Origin: 34-65-8 sp963529855
GTDB taxonomy: Bacteria > Pseudomonadota > Alphaproteobacteria > Sphingomonadales > Sphingomonadaceae
Assembly: GCA_963529855.1 (NCBI GenBank)
Contig: CAURZK010000001.1
Span: 617,602 to 681,601 of the forward strand
Reading direction: 5' to 3'
Length of the DNA stretch: 64,000 nt
In this document: positions 8,853-17,499 of the stretch, in pieces
Position numbering within the stretch: position 1 is the first letter of the stretch
How the letters are laid out: every line of letters starts with the position of its first letter
Program-made: the position numbers and the translations under genes
The notes under the pieces: model-generated
Databases searched by the model: none
What the model was told of the DNA's origin: nothing
Seen by the model: the letters and a program-made list of their open reading frames with translations, nothing else

Positions 8853-8889
8853 GGGGCTGGCCTCCGGCCACCCCATGCCCATCGGGCAT
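8853..8889. terminator. Two adjacent hairpins between the hybrid kinase and tRNA-Leu
   Basis: Hairpin 1 pairs GGGG-c-TGGCC (8853-8862) with GGCCACCCC (8866-8874). Hairpin 2 pairs ATGCCC (8875-8880) with GGGCAT (8884-8889). They sit between a plus-strand gene end and the 3' end of a minus-strand tRNA, where a bidirectional terminator is expected. There is no clear T-run. Confidence 0.45.
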
Positions 8890-8905
8890 ATCCGACATGA
8901 AACCT

Positions 8906-8992
8906 TGGTGCGGTCGAGAAGACTCGAACTTCCACGGGCTTTCGCCCACAACGACCTCAACGTTGCGCGTCTACCAGTTCCGCCACGACCGC
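8906..8992 (-). tRNA. tRNA-Leu (anticodon GAG)
   Basis: Read on the minus strand, the acceptor strands GCGGTCG and CGACCGC pair, with discriminator A and an encoded CCA (8906-8908). The anticodon stem CAACG/CGTTG encloses TTGAGGT, giving GAG. The long variable arm (GTGGGCGAAAGCCCGT) is typical of class II leucine tRNAs, and the T-arm contains GTTCGAGTC. Length 87 with CCA. Confidence 0.97.
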
Positions 8993-9103
8993 ACTAAGAC
9001 CAGGGTGGCGGAGCCGCCGTCCCTGCGGGGTAGGAGCGGGCCCCTAGCAAAGCGACTCGCACCCGGCAAGCGGCATTTCCCGGTCGGCACCTCCGAATTG
9101 CTG

Positions 9104-9925
9104 TCAGCTCGGTTTCCAGCCGATTTCGGCGAACTTGGCCGATTTCGGCACGTCGATCACCGCCTCGTCGATACGCATGATTTCGCCAGGCGCCAGTGTG
9201 GGCTGCGGCGGCGCGACTTCCCAGCTGTAGACGATCCGCTCGCGCGCATCGCGCATCACGATCAGGATAGATGGTACGGGCAGTGTCTCGCGCCCGGTGT
9301 TGGTGATGGTGCCGCTTGCGCCAAAGAATTCCGTATTATTTGGCAAAGTGCGGCGATCCTGCTGATCGGCCGGAAAATCGAGCACAAGATCGCGGTTACC
9401 GGCAGCGAAGGTGGGGCGGCTAACAGGTACCCAATCGGGCAAACCCCAGTAGCTGGCAGCAACCACGGTGCCCGTGGCGACCAGGGCGAATGCCACCCCG
9501 GCGGCAGTCCAGATCTTGAGCCGGTTGCGGTGGGAGCGGAAGGGTGGCTCAGCCTCGAACGGGCTGTAATCGTCGTCATCAACCCGCGGCGCGAAACGCG
9601 TGCCGGCCATCTCGACGACGCTGGGCGGTGGATCGACGGGCCCCGGATCGGTCTGCGCCGGGGCGGGTTCGGCCACGGACGCCGCCTCCGCGGCCGGTTC
9701 CGCAATTGTCGAGGGCTCCGGGGACGAAGCTGACGAGGCATCAGATGCCGACGTCACCGGCACGGCTTTTTCCGCGATCGGGGCATCGTTGCGAAGCGCC
9801 GCCGGGGGCCCATCCTGGAACCAACTGTGCCGGCATTTGGCGCAACGGACCGTGCGCCCTTCCACGCCGATTGCGCTGTCGGGGACGACGTAACGCGTGG
9901 AACAGGCGGGACAGGCGATGATCAT
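9104..9925 (-). CDS. MJ0042-type zinc-ribbon protein with one membrane segment (DUF3426-like)
   Basis: 273 residues from the ATG at 9925. The N-terminus 'MIIACPACSTRYVVPDSAIG' with a second pair 'VRCAKCRHSWF' forms a four-cysteine zinc ribbon. A long Pro/Ala/Glu-rich linker, one transmembrane helix ('IWTAAGVAFALVATGTVVAA') and a C-terminal domain ending 'FAEIGWKPS' follow. This matches membrane zinc-ribbon proteins common next to ftsE in sphingomonads; their role is unknown. The reading frame stays open upstream, but only this ATG gives the conserved beginning. It diverges from ftsE with about 145 bases between starts. Confidence 0.8.
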   Translation of the reverse strand: MIIACPACSTRYVVPDSAIGVEGRTVRCAKCRHSWFQDGPPAALRNDAPIAEKAVPVTSASDASSASSPEPSTIAEPAAEAASVAEPAPAQTDPGPVDPPPSVVEMAGTRFAPRVDDDDYSPFEAEPPFRSHRNRLKIWTAAGVAFALVATGTVVAASYWGLPDWVPVSRPTFAAGNRDLVLDFPADQQDRRTLPNNTEFFGASGTITNTGRETLPVPSILIVMRDARERIVYSWEVAPPQPTLAPGEIMRIDEAVIDVPKSAKFAEIGWKPS

Positions 9926-10070
9926 GTTGAACGAATCATTACGTCTGCGGCGCTTGCGCAACAAGACTTGGCTTGTGCGCAGCAGCCCGACGATGGCTTT
10001 TTTCCCCAGCCAAGCCCAGCTATAGCCCCAGCCAGATGCCAGTTCCCGCCCGATCCAACCGCGCCCGGCC

Positions 10071-10805
10071 ATGACCGCAGCCGCCGACGACATCGTTACG
10101 TTCGACAATGTCGGGCTGCGTTACGGCGCGGATCGCGAGATTTTGAGCAACGTATCGTTCACCCTGTATCCCGGCAGTTTCTATTTCCTGACCGGGGCAA
10201 GCGGCGCGGGCAAGACTTCGCTGCTCAAGCTGCTTTACCTGGCGCTGCGCCCATCGCGCGGGGCGATCCGCATGTTTGGAACCGATACCATCACGGTTCC
10301 GCGTAGTGGCTTGCCGGCACTGCGGCGCCGGCTGGGGGTCGTCTTCCAGGATTTTCGCCTCGTCCCCCACCTCAGCGCGTTCGACAATGTCGCCTTGCCG
10401 CTACGCGTTTCCGGCGTGCGTGAGGCAGAGCTCGACAAGCCGGTCAACGACATGCTCGACTGGGTCGGATTATCGCATCGCAAACATGCCCGCCCCGAGA
10501 CACTGTCGGGCGGTGAACAGCAACGTGTCGCCATTGCTCGTGCAGTAATCGGGCGGCCCGACCTGCTGGTGGCCGACGAGCCGACAGGCAACGTCGACCC
10601 GGAAATGGCGCTGAAACTGCTGCGGCTGTTCGAAGCGCTCAATCGGCTGGGCACGACGGTGGTGGTGGCGACCCATGACGTCCACCTGCTGCGCAAAGTC
10701 CCGGATTCGCTGATCATGCGGCTGGACAAGGGGCAATTGAGCGATCCCACGGGTGCGCTACGCTATCCTCCGCGCCCGGCCCGGCGCACGGAAATGCCGG
10801 TGTGA
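10071..10805 (+). CDS. ftsE: Cell division ATP-binding protein FtsE
   Basis: 244 residues, a complete ABC ATPase: Walker A 'GASGAGKTSLL', Q-loop 'VVFQDFRLVPHL', signature 'LSGGEQQRVAIARA', Walker B 'LLVADEPTGNVDP' and the switch His in 'VVATHDVHLL'. Together with FtsX it forms the divisome complex that controls septal peptidoglycan hydrolases. The stop overlaps the GTG start of ftsX by four bases, so the pair is translationally coupled. Confidence 0.97.
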   Translation: MTAAADDIVTFDNVGLRYGADREILSNVSFTLYPGSFYFLTGASGAGKTSLLKLLYLALRPSRGAIRMFGTDTITVPRSGLPALRRRLGVVFQDFRLVPHLSAFDNVALPLRVSGVREAELDKPVNDMLDWVGLSHRKHARPETLSGGEQQRVAIARAVIGRPDLLVADEPTGNVDPEMALKLLRLFEALNRLGTTVVVATHDVHLLRKVPDSLIMRLDKGQLSDPTGALRYPPRPARRTEMPV

Positions 10806-11740
10806 ACGACGATCAACCCCCGGCACTGGGCCATACCGTGGCGCGCGGCTTCGCCTCGTTCACCGGAGAGCGCGCGGCGCAGCTGGTGCCGCAGACGCGG
10901 CTCGGCGGGCCGATGCCGTGGGTGATTGCAATCATGGTGGCGCTGACGGTGATCGCGGCGGCGGGCGGCCTGGCCCTGACCAACCTTGTCCAGGGTGCCC
11001 GGGCGGAACTGGCTGGCGGGGCGACGGTGCAGATCGTAGAGGCCGGCCCGCGCGAACGCGACCGCCAAGCCGATAGGGCACAGCGGCTGCTGATTGCCCA
11101 CCCTGCAGTCGCAGAAGTGCGGCGCGTGCCCGATGCGGAACTCGACCGGCTGCTCGAACCGTGGCTTGACGTGGGCAGTGATGGGGAGGCCGTGCCGGTG
11201 CCGGCACTCATCGACGTGCGGCTGCACGGCGCAGCCGATCAGACGGCACTGACGCAGCTCCAGCAGGCGCTGCTCGAAGTAGCCCCGGCCGCCAGGGTCG
11301 ATGCCCAGGCCGGCTGGTTGCGTCCCGTGTTCTCTGCGATCAACTCGCTGCAACTGCTTGCCCTGGCGCTAGTCGTGCTGCTGGCGGGCACGAGCGCATC
11401 GGCGGTGTGGCTCGCGGCACGCAGCGCCCTGGGTGCCAATCGCGACACTATCGAGGTGGTGCACTTGCTGGGAGGGACGGATAGTCAGATCGCTGGCATT
11501 TTCCAGCGGTCGATCGGGTTTGATGCGACCATGGGCGGCGCGGTCGGCCTGGCGCTGGGCCTTGGCGGTGTCCTGCTGCTGGGGCGCAGCTTTGCGGAAT
11601 TGGGCTCCGGCATGGTCGCTGGCGGCGGCCTAGTCTGGTCCGACTGGATCGTGTTGGCGCTGGTGCCCCTGGCGGCGATCCTTATCGCCATGCTCACCGC
11701 GCGCGTAACGGTGCTGGCCGCCTTAAGGAGAATGCTGTGA
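10802..11740 (+). CDS. ftsX: Cell division protein FtsX (permease subunit of FtsEX)
   Basis: 312 residues. A TM helix near residues 40-62 ('WVIAIMVALTVIAAAGG') is followed by a periplasmic loop of about 110 residues and three C-terminal helices, the FtsX topology. The conserved region 'ALGANRDTIEVVHLLGGTD' precedes TM3. It starts with GTG inside the ftsE stop (GTGA) and its own stop overlaps the GTG of the next gene, so ftsE, ftsX and the DUF218 gene form one coupled operon. Confidence 0.93.
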   Translation: MNDDQPPALGHTVARGFASFTGERAAQLVPQTRLGGPMPWVIAIMVALTVIAAAGGLALTNLVQGARAELAGGATVQIVEAGPRERDRQADRAQRLLIAHPAVAEVRRVPDAELDRLLEPWLDVGSDGEAVPVPALIDVRLHGAADQTALTQLQQALLEVAPAARVDAQAGWLRPVFSAINSLQLLALALVVLLAGTSASAVWLAARSALGANRDTIEVVHLLGGTDSQIAGIFQRSIGFDATMGGAVGLALGLGGVLLLGRSFAELGSGMVAGGGLVWSDWIVLALVPLAAILIAMLTARVTVLAALRRML

Positions 11741-12267
11741 TTGGACGGCTGTTTTCCGCGTTGACCATCGTATGGGCGCTGGGGTTCCTGTGGTTCGCGG
11801 TCGCGCTGCCGCAACCAAGCCGCGACGTGCGGACCGACGCGGTGATCGTGCCCACCGGTGCTGCGGGGCGGATCGAGCGCGGGCTTGAGATCCTGCGTCA
11901 GGACAATGCCCGGGCCATGCTGGTGACCGGGGTCGACCGCGAGGTGAAACCGCGCGAATTCGCAGCCCAGTTCGGCGTGCCTGACGATCAGATGGAATGC
12001 TGTGTCACGCTCGGCTTCGCGGCAGTCGATACCCGCAGCAATGCCGCCGAAACGGCACAATGGGTCCGCGACAATCGTGTCCGTTCGCTGCGTCTGGTGA
12101 CCACCGACTGGCATATGCGCCGCGCCGCAGGGGAATTGCTGCGCGCCCTCCCCGACGATATCGAGGTGGTCGAGGATGCAGTCCGATCCGAGCCGTCACT
12201 GCGCATCCTGTTCCTCGAATATCACAAACTTCTGGCGAGCGCGGCGGCGCGGGCCGTGAACGGCTGA
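11737..12267 (+). CDS. DUF218 / YdcF-ElyC-SanA family membrane-anchored protein
   Basis: 176 residues: an N-terminal signal-anchor helix ('LFSALTIVWALGFLWFAVAL'), then a DUF218 domain with 'DAVIVPTGAAGRIERGLEIL', 'LVTGV', 'SNAAETAQWVRDN' and 'LVTTDWHMRRA'. ElyC/SanA relatives act in envelope integrity and peptidoglycan or polysaccharide homeostasis, but the biochemical activity is unclear. GTG start, coupled to ftsX by a four-base overlap. Its place between ftsX and plsC suits an envelope role. Confidence 0.88.
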   Translation: MIGRLFSALTIVWALGFLWFAVALPQPSRDVRTDAVIVPTGAAGRIERGLEILRQDNARAMLVTGVDREVKPREFAAQFGVPDDQMECCVTLGFAAVDTRSNAAETAQWVRDNRVRSLRLVTTDWHMRRAAGELLRALPDDIEVVEDAVRSEPSLRILFLEYHKLLASAAARAVNG

Positions 12268-12271
12268 ACCG

Positions 12272-12952
12272 ATGATCGTGTTGCGAAACATTGCCTTTTA
12301 CGGCGCATTCTATCTCGGCAGCGTTGTCTACGTGCTCGCCGCGCTGGCGGCTGCGGCAGTGGCGCGGGACAAGCTGATCAGCGTGGTGGCGGCGTGGTCC
12401 CGATACCATCGCACGTGCCTGCGTTTGTTCGCGGGCATCGACGTGGTGGAAGACGGGCAGAGACCCGCCGGCCCACATTTCTATGCAATCCGGCACGAGA
12501 GTTTCTTCGAGGCGATCGACACGCCCACGCATATCAGGGGCGCGGTGCCGTTTGCGAAATACGAGCTGTCGCAGATACCGGGCTGGGGCCGCGCGGCCAA
12601 AGCTTACGGCATGGTCTTCGTGGCGCGTGACCAAGGCGCAAAGGCGTTGCGGACCATGTTCAAGGAAGCGCGCGACCATGCCGGTGCCGGACGGCCGCTG
12701 GTGATCTTCCCCGAAGGAACCAGGGTGCCTCACGGCGAACGCAGAACGCTTCAGGCCGGCTTCGCAGGGCTTTACAAGATGCTCGGCCTGCCGGTGGTTC
12801 CGGTGGCTGTAAACAGCGGCCCGCTTTACCATCGGAAATGGAAACGTCCGGGCACGATCACTTATCGCTATGGCGCAGTCATTCCGCCAGGCTTGCCTCG
12901 CGAGGAGATCGAGGCACGCGTGATCGAAGCGATCAACGCCTTGAATGCATAG
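12272..12952 (+). CDS. plsC: 1-acyl-sn-glycerol-3-phosphate acyltransferase (PlsC-like)
   Basis: 226 residues with an N-terminal hydrophobic helix and a PlsC domain: the first motif appears as 'IRHESFFEAID' (HX4 pattern with Glu in the acidic position), then 'FVARDQG', 'VIFPEGTRVPHG' and 'LPVVPVAVNSG'. It would acylate lysophosphatidic acid or a related lysolipid in membrane synthesis. It follows the DUF218 gene by four bases and is the last gene of the ftsEX operon. It converges on tyrA with three bases between stops. Confidence 0.88.
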   Translation: MIVLRNIAFYGAFYLGSVVYVLAALAAAAVARDKLISVVAAWSRYHRTCLRLFAGIDVVEDGQRPAGPHFYAIRHESFFEAIDTPTHIRGAVPFAKYELSQIPGWGRAAKAYGMVFVARDQGAKALRTMFKEARDHAGAGRPLVIFPEGTRVPHGERRTLQAGFAGLYKMLGLPVVPVAVNSGPLYHRKWKRPGTITYRYGAVIPPGLPREEIEARVIEAINALNA

Positions 12953-12955
12953 CGT

Positions 12956-13861
12956 TCAGTGATCGCTGCGCCCGAAGTCGGGACGCGCATCGTCCTGGCC
13001 CTGCTCCACGATTGATCGGCGAATGGCGCGCGTACGAGTGAACAGGTCGCGCAGCGCCTCTCCATCACCGCGCCGGATCGCGCGTTGCAGGGCCGTGAGA
13101 TCTTCGGTGAAGCGTCCCAGCATCTCTAGCACCGCCTCGCGATTGGACAGGAAGACATCGCGCCACATGGTTGGATCGCTGGCAGCGATGCGTGTGAAAT
13201 CGCGGAAGCCACCGGCGGAATACTTGATGACTTCGCTGCGGGTCACTTCCTCGAGATCGGACGCGGTTCCAACGATGGTGTAGGCGATCAGGTGCGGAAT
13301 GTGGCTGGTGACGGCCAGCACCAGATCGTGGTGGGCCGCATCCATCAGTTCGATCTTCGCGCCCAGCGCCTCCCAGAAAGCCTTGAGCGTGTTGACAGCG
13401 GCCGGATCGGCATCGGGGGCAGGCGTGAGGATGCACCAGCGGTGGCTGAACAGCGTGGCGAAGCCAGCATCCGGCCCGCTCTGCTCGGTCCCCGCAACCG
13501 GGTGAGCGGGAATGACCGTATGCCCCGGCAGCGCACGCGCCAGGGCTTCGGCAACCGCCTGCTTGGACGAACCTACATCGCTGACAATGGCACGCGCAGG
13601 AAGATCGGCGGCAAAAGCCCGCGCCGCTTCTTCGATTGCCCCGACGGGCACGCACAACAGCACCAGATCGCTATCCCGCACGGCCTCGCCGGGCGTGTCG
13701 CAGACTTCACCGACAAGCCCCCGCTGGGCAGCGCGGCGGCGTACAGCGGCATCGCTGTCGTACCCGGTCGTGACGACGCCGGGCAGCTTGTCCGCGACAG
13801 CAAGGCCAACCGAGCCGCCGAGCAGGCCGAGCCCGATCACCGCGACCCGCTCAATGGTCAC
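12956..13861 (-). CDS. tyrA: Prephenate/arogenate dehydrogenase (TyrA/TyrC)
   Basis: 301 residues. Rossmann motif 'VAVIGLGLLGGSVGLAV' at the N-terminus, 'VSDVGSSKQAV', 'PAHPVAGTEQSGPDAG' and the catalytic-region 'LAVTSHIPHLIAYT'. It oxidatively decarboxylates prephenate (or arogenate) on the way to tyrosine. No fused chorismate mutase or ACT domain is seen. The GTG start at 13861 overlaps the hisC stop by four bases, so it is the second gene of a hisC-tyrA operon. Confidence 0.93.
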   Translation of the reverse strand: MTIERVAVIGLGLLGGSVGLAVADKLPGVVTTGYDSDAAVRRRAAQRGLVGEVCDTPGEAVRDSDLVLLCVPVGAIEEAARAFAADLPARAIVSDVGSSKQAVAEALARALPGHTVIPAHPVAGTEQSGPDAGFATLFSHRWCILTPAPDADPAAVNTLKAFWEALGAKIELMDAAHHDLVLAVTSHIPHLIAYTIVGTASDLEEVTRSEVIKYSAGGFRDFTRIAASDPTMWRDVFLSNREAVLEMLGRFTEDLTALQRAIRRGDGEALRDLFTRTRAIRRSIVEQGQDDARPDFGRSDH

Positions 13862-14949
13862 CGTGCCATCTCCGCCAGCGCATCGGCGATCGCATTCATA
13901 TCGGCGCGCGTACCGATCGTGATCCGCAGCGCATGGCCCAGCCCCTGCCCCGGCAGATGTCGCACGGCATAGCCGCGCGCGTTGAGGCCCCGCAGCGCCT
14001 CTGCTGCCGTTAACGCGCCTTCGAACAGAACCATCGCGAAGTTCGCTTTGCTCGGCACGCAGCGCAGGCCGTGATTGCCCAGACCTGAGACACGCGCTTC
14101 GAACCGGGCCAGTTCCTCCGCATTATGCTGCCGGGATGCTTCGACGAATGCCTGATCGTCCAATGCAGCCAGCGCAGCCACCTGCCCGTGGTTGGTGACG
14201 TTGAACGGCCCGCGAATCCGGTTGAGCACGTCGATCAGCCCGGGTGCGCCCGTCGCCCAGCCGATCCGCTCACCTGCAAGACCGTAGATTTTGGAAAATG
14301 TCCGCGTCACGAGAACGTTGGCATGGCGTGCCGCCAGTGCCAGCCCTCCATCATCTTCTTCGGGCGCGAGGTACTCGGCATAGGCCTGATCGACCACCAG
14401 CAGCACGTCCGTCGGAAGGCCGGTGTGAAGCCGCTCGACCTCGGCGCGGGGCAGGTAAGTGCCGGTCGGATTGTTGGGGTTGGCGAGGAACACCACCCGC
14501 GTCCGCGCGCTCACTGCCGCCAGCAGAGCATCGACATCGGCGCCATATTCCCTGTCGGGTGCCTCGACCGGCTTTGCGCCGCAGCGGCGCGCAGCAATAT
14601 CGTAGACAGCGAAACTGTAACGGCTGAACAACACCTCGTCGCCCGGCCCGGCAAAGCCCTGTGCCGCCAGGTTGAGCAGCTCGTCCGATCCGGTTCCGCA
14701 GACGATCAGAGCCGGATCGATGCCATGCAGCGCGCCCAGTTTCTGTCGCAGGGCTCCTGCAGCGGGATCGGGATATCGCGCGGGCACTTGCGCCTGTGCG
14801 AACGCGGCGAGCGCCGCAGGGCTGGTGCCCAGAGGGTTCTCGTTGGCTGAAAGCTTGATCAACTCGCGGCCGTCGGGCGCGTGTGCGGCGCCGGGGACGT
14901 AGGCGTGAATGCCTTCGATCCACGGCTTGGGGGAAGGTGCTTGGGCCAT
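13858..14949 (-). CDS. hisC: Histidinol-phosphate / aromatic aminotransferase
   Basis: 363 residues of the class I/II PLP aminotransferase fold: 'IKLSANENPLGTSPAA', 'CGTGSDELLNLAAQGF', 'VFLANPNNPTGTYLP', 'VVDQAYAEY' and the PLP lysine in 'TRTFSKIYGLAGERIGW'. It converts histidinol phosphate and imidazole-acetol phosphate. Because it is coupled to tyrA it may also, or mainly, transaminate aromatic keto acids or prephenate. Start at 14949 because the protein then begins as family members do; an upstream in-frame start exists at 14991. Confidence 0.9.
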   Translation of the reverse strand: MAQAPSPKPWIEGIHAYVPGAAHAPDGRELIKLSANENPLGTSPAALAAFAQAQVPARYPDPAAGALRQKLGALHGIDPALIVCGTGSDELLNLAAQGFAGPGDEVLFSRYSFAVYDIAARRCGAKPVEAPDREYGADVDALLAAVSARTRVVFLANPNNPTGTYLPRAEVERLHTGLPTDVLLVVDQAYAEYLAPEEDDGGLALAARHANVLVTRTFSKIYGLAGERIGWATGAPGLIDVLNRIRGPFNVTNHGQVAALAALDDQAFVEASRQHNAEELARFEARVSGLGNHGLRCVPSKANFAMVLFEGALTAAEALRGLNARGYAVRHLPGQGLGHALRITIGTRADMNAIADALAEMAR

Positions 14950-15058
14950 CGAGGCGAGCGCATAACGCGGCGCTTGGCAAAGGCGAAGCAAATCCTCCTA
15001 TCACCCGCCCGCCGCCGATGTTGACAGCGCCTGCCCTCGCCCCCAATCCCGCCGGCGC

Positions 15059-16159
15059 ATGGCCTCGCACGCGCCCTCGAACCTGTTCCGCCTCCCCGCC
15101 CCGCTGCCGCTCGACAGCGGGCAGGCGCTGGCCGGGGTCGAGATTGCATACGAAACCTATGGCGAACTCGACGCTGACAGGTCCAACGCCATTCTCGTGT
15201 GCCATGCGCTGACCGGTGATCAATACCTCGCCAGTACCCATCCGGTGACCGGCAAACCGGGCTGGTGGGAACGGATGGTGGGCCCCGGCAAACCGATCGA
15301 CACCGCCCGCCATCACGTGATCTGCGCCAATGTGATCGGCAGTTGCATGGGCTCGACCGGACCCGCGAGCCTCGCCCCCGACGGCCAGCCCTACGCGATG
15401 CGCTTCCCGGTTATCACGATCCGCGACATGGTGCGCGGGCTGGTTGCGCTGCTCGACGGGCTCGGCATCGAACGGCTGCACGCGGTGGTCGGCGGCTCGA
15501 TGGGCGGCATGCAGGCGCTGAGCCTTGCCGCCAACTTCCCCGATCGCGCCGGGCGGGTCCTCGCCATCGCCACCACGGCGCGGCATTCGGCGCAGAACAT
15601 TGCCTTTCACGAGGTCGGGCGCCAGGCGATCATGGCCGATCCGGCCTGGCACGGGGGCGACTACTATGGCGCAGGAGCTTCCCCCGACGCCGGGCTGTCG
15701 GTCGCACGGATGGCGGCGCATATCACCTATCTTTCCGAAGAGGGCCTGACCGAGAAGTTCGGGCGCCGGCTGCAGGACCGGGAGGCGAAGAGCTTCGGCT
15801 TCGATGCCGACTTCCAGGTCGAAAGCTACCTGCGTTATCAGGGCAGCGGGTTCGTGCAGCGGTTCGATGCCAACTCCTACCTCTACATCACTCGTGCGAT
15901 GGACTACTTCGACATTGCGGAGGAGCATGGCGGACTGCTGGCCGATGCCTTCGCGGGCACGCAAGCGCGGTTCTGCCTCGTCAGCTTCGACAGTGACTGG
16001 CTCTATCCGACGGCCGAAAGCCGCCACGTGGTGCACGCGCTGAACGCGGCGGGCGCGCCCGTCAGCTTCGTCGAACTTTCCGCGCCGTTCGGGCACGACA
16101 GCTTCCTGCTCGACGTGCCAGCCCTCGACCGCGTCATCCGGGGGTTTCTCGATGGTTGA
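15059..16159 (+). CDS. metX: Homoserine O-acetyltransferase
   Basis: 366 residues, alpha/beta-hydrolase fold. 'LVCHALTGDQY', the nucleophile elbow 'VVGGSMGGMQALSLA' (Ser 147), and the rest of the triad in 'SFDSDWLYP' (Asp) and 'APFGHDSFLLD' (His). It makes O-acetylhomoserine (some relatives use succinyl-CoA) for methionine synthesis. The last eight bases overlap metW, the usual metXW pairing. No SAM riboswitch was recognised in the short leader shared with hisC. Confidence 0.95.
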   Translation: MASHAPSNLFRLPAPLPLDSGQALAGVEIAYETYGELDADRSNAILVCHALTGDQYLASTHPVTGKPGWWERMVGPGKPIDTARHHVICANVIGSCMGSTGPASLAPDGQPYAMRFPVITIRDMVRGLVALLDGLGIERLHAVVGGSMGGMQALSLAANFPDRAGRVLAIATTARHSAQNIAFHEVGRQAIMADPAWHGGDYYGAGASPDAGLSVARMAAHITYLSEEGLTEKFGRRLQDREAKSFGFDADFQVESYLRYQGSGFVQRFDANSYLYITRAMDYFDIAEEHGGLLADAFAGTQARFCLVSFDSDWLYPTAESRHVVHALNAAGAPVSFVELSAPFGHDSFLLDVPALDRVIRGFLDG

Positions 16160-16742
16160 ACTCCGCCCCGATCTCGCCGTAATCGCGCACCAGGTGCCGC
16201 AGAGCGCGCGGGTGCTTGACGTCGGCTGCGGCGACGGGGCGCTGCTCGCGACCTTGCGCGATGCCAAACAGGTCGACGCGCGCGGGATCGAGATCGACCC
16301 TGCCCTCGTCGAACGCTGCGTTGCGCGGGGGCTAAGCGTAGTCCAGGGCGATGCCGATCGCGACCTGACGTTTTACCCCGACGGCGCATTTGACGTGGCG
16401 ATCCTGAGCCAGACATTGCAGACCGCCGCACGCCCGGACCGGATGCTGGCGGAACTGCTGCGCGTGGGTCGCCGCGCCTTCGTCAGCTTCCCCAACTTCG
16501 CCTATTGGCGAATGCGCTGGGCGCTGCTCAGCCGCGGGCGCATGCCGGTGACGCGCCACCTGCCCGTGAGCTGGTACGCGACCGAGAACATCCACCACGT
16601 CACCGTGAAAGACTTCGAGGAACTGGCCACTAGTCTCGGCATCACCGTGCAGCGCCGCTGGTTCTTCACCCGCGAGCGGGAAGTCGGCACCCACGGCGCC
16701 AACTGGCGCGCGGAGTATGCACTGTTCGAGGTCAGCCGGTAG
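16152..16742 (+). CDS. metW: Methionine biosynthesis protein MetW
   Basis: 196 residues: a methyltransferase-like fold with 'RVLDVGCGDGALLATL', 'GIEIDPALVERCVARG' and 'LSQTLQTAARPDRMLAELLRVGRRA'. MetW activates MetX in bacteria carrying both genes; its own methyl-transfer activity is not established. It overlaps metX by eight bases and is followed by a strong hairpin. Confidence 0.95.
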   Translation: MVELRPDLAVIAHQVPQSARVLDVGCGDGALLATLRDAKQVDARGIEIDPALVERCVARGLSVVQGDADRDLTFYPDGAFDVAILSQTLQTAARPDRMLAELLRVGRRAFVSFPNFAYWRMRWALLSRGRMPVTRHLPVSWYATENIHHVTVKDFEELATSLGITVQRRWFFTREREVGTHGANWRAEYALFEVSR

Positions 16743-16749
16743 GAGCGCT

Positions 16750-16797
16750 CGCCCCGCCGGAATAGAGCACGTCGCGCTCTATTCGCCTGGCGGGGCG
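16750..16797. terminator. Large hairpin between metW and a convergent gene
   Basis: The outer stem CGCCCCGCC (16750-16758) pairs with GGCGGGGCG (16789-16797). The inner stem GAATAGAGC (16760-16768) pairs with GCTCTATTC (16776-16784). The apical loop is seven bases. It lies just after the metW stop and just after the stop of the minus-strand gene, so it can serve both. There is no T-run. Confidence 0.7.
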
Positions 16798-16815
16798 GAG
16801 CTGACTGTCTGCCCC

Positions 16816-17499
16816 TTATTCAGCCCCGACACGGGTTGAGCGCAGGATCTTGCCCGCAGTGTCGGTCGCTACCTCGTATAACGCACCGTCGCTGGCGCGC
16901 AGACGACGCACGGTTTCGCCAGCGCTGTTGACGGTGGACGATACGACTGACAGCCCCGACCGGGTCAGGTCTAGCACTGCCCCGGAACGCAGGACGTTCT
17001 GGGTGAGGTTGCCAACTTGGGAAACGGTGTTGTTAACAACACCGCCCGTTACATTCACGGCGTTGTCGACAGTGCTGGTCAACTGGGTGATGATCTGCGG
17101 GTTATTGTCGAGCGTCTGCAATGTCCGCTCGATAATTGCGCGCACGTTATCGAGGCGCACGATAAGCGCAGCCTGAGCCTGAACCCCCTTGATGTCGAGC
17201 TTGACGGAATCCAGCGACGCGTCGGCACCGGCCTTCAGGTGCAGCAGATTGGCGAGGCGTGCGTCGAGCGCGATATGCGCCTCAAGCCCCTGAACTTCGA
17301 GCGTAATGGATTCTACGGACAGGTTGGGGATGTCGAGCACGACATCCGGCTGCTGGTCGGCGGGCGCAGCATTCATAATGGCGACGGCAGGACTGTTTCC
17401 ACCGACCTGACCCCGGGGCCTGTCCTGGGCATGAGCTGGCACGGCGACGGCGGCCGAGATGAGCATTGCGACGGTCAGATTACGGCGGAGTGTCTTCAT
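16816..17499 (-). CDS. Secreted protein of unknown function
   Basis: 227 residues from the ATG at 17499, starting with a clear signal peptide (Lys-Thr-Leu-Arg-Arg, hydrophobic core, 'AVPAHAQ' cleavage site). The mature part has an Ile/Leu/Val-rich region ('PNLSVESITLEVQGLEAHI', 'DSVKLDIKGVQAQAAL'), then a Thr/Asn/Val-rich region ('NPQIITQLTSTVDNAVNV') and a C-terminal 'GALYEVATDTAGKILRS'. No family recognised with confidence. Its start overlaps the end of the upstream small gene by 20 bases, so the two are probably co-expressed. Confidence 0.75.
   Translation of the reverse strand: MKTLRRNLTVAMLISAAVAVPAHAQDRPRGQVGGNSPAVAIMNAAPADQQPDVVLDIPNLSVESITLEVQGLEAHIALDARLANLLHLKAGADASLDSVKLDIKGVQAQAALIVRLDNVRAIIERTLQTLDNNPQIITQLTSTVDNAVNVTGGVVNNTVSQVGNLTQNVLRSGAVLDLTRSGLSVVSSTVNSAGETVRRLRASDGALYEVATDTAGKILRSTRVGAE

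Noticed and set aside
14950..15058. A SAM riboswitch in the metX leader
   Set aside because: The 109-base leader is short and shows none of the conserved SAM-II or SAM-I type helices that I could recognise.
14351..16267. A 638-codon open frame on the minus strand
   Set aside because: It runs antisense through metX and across hisC; it has no family motif and both true genes are well supported.
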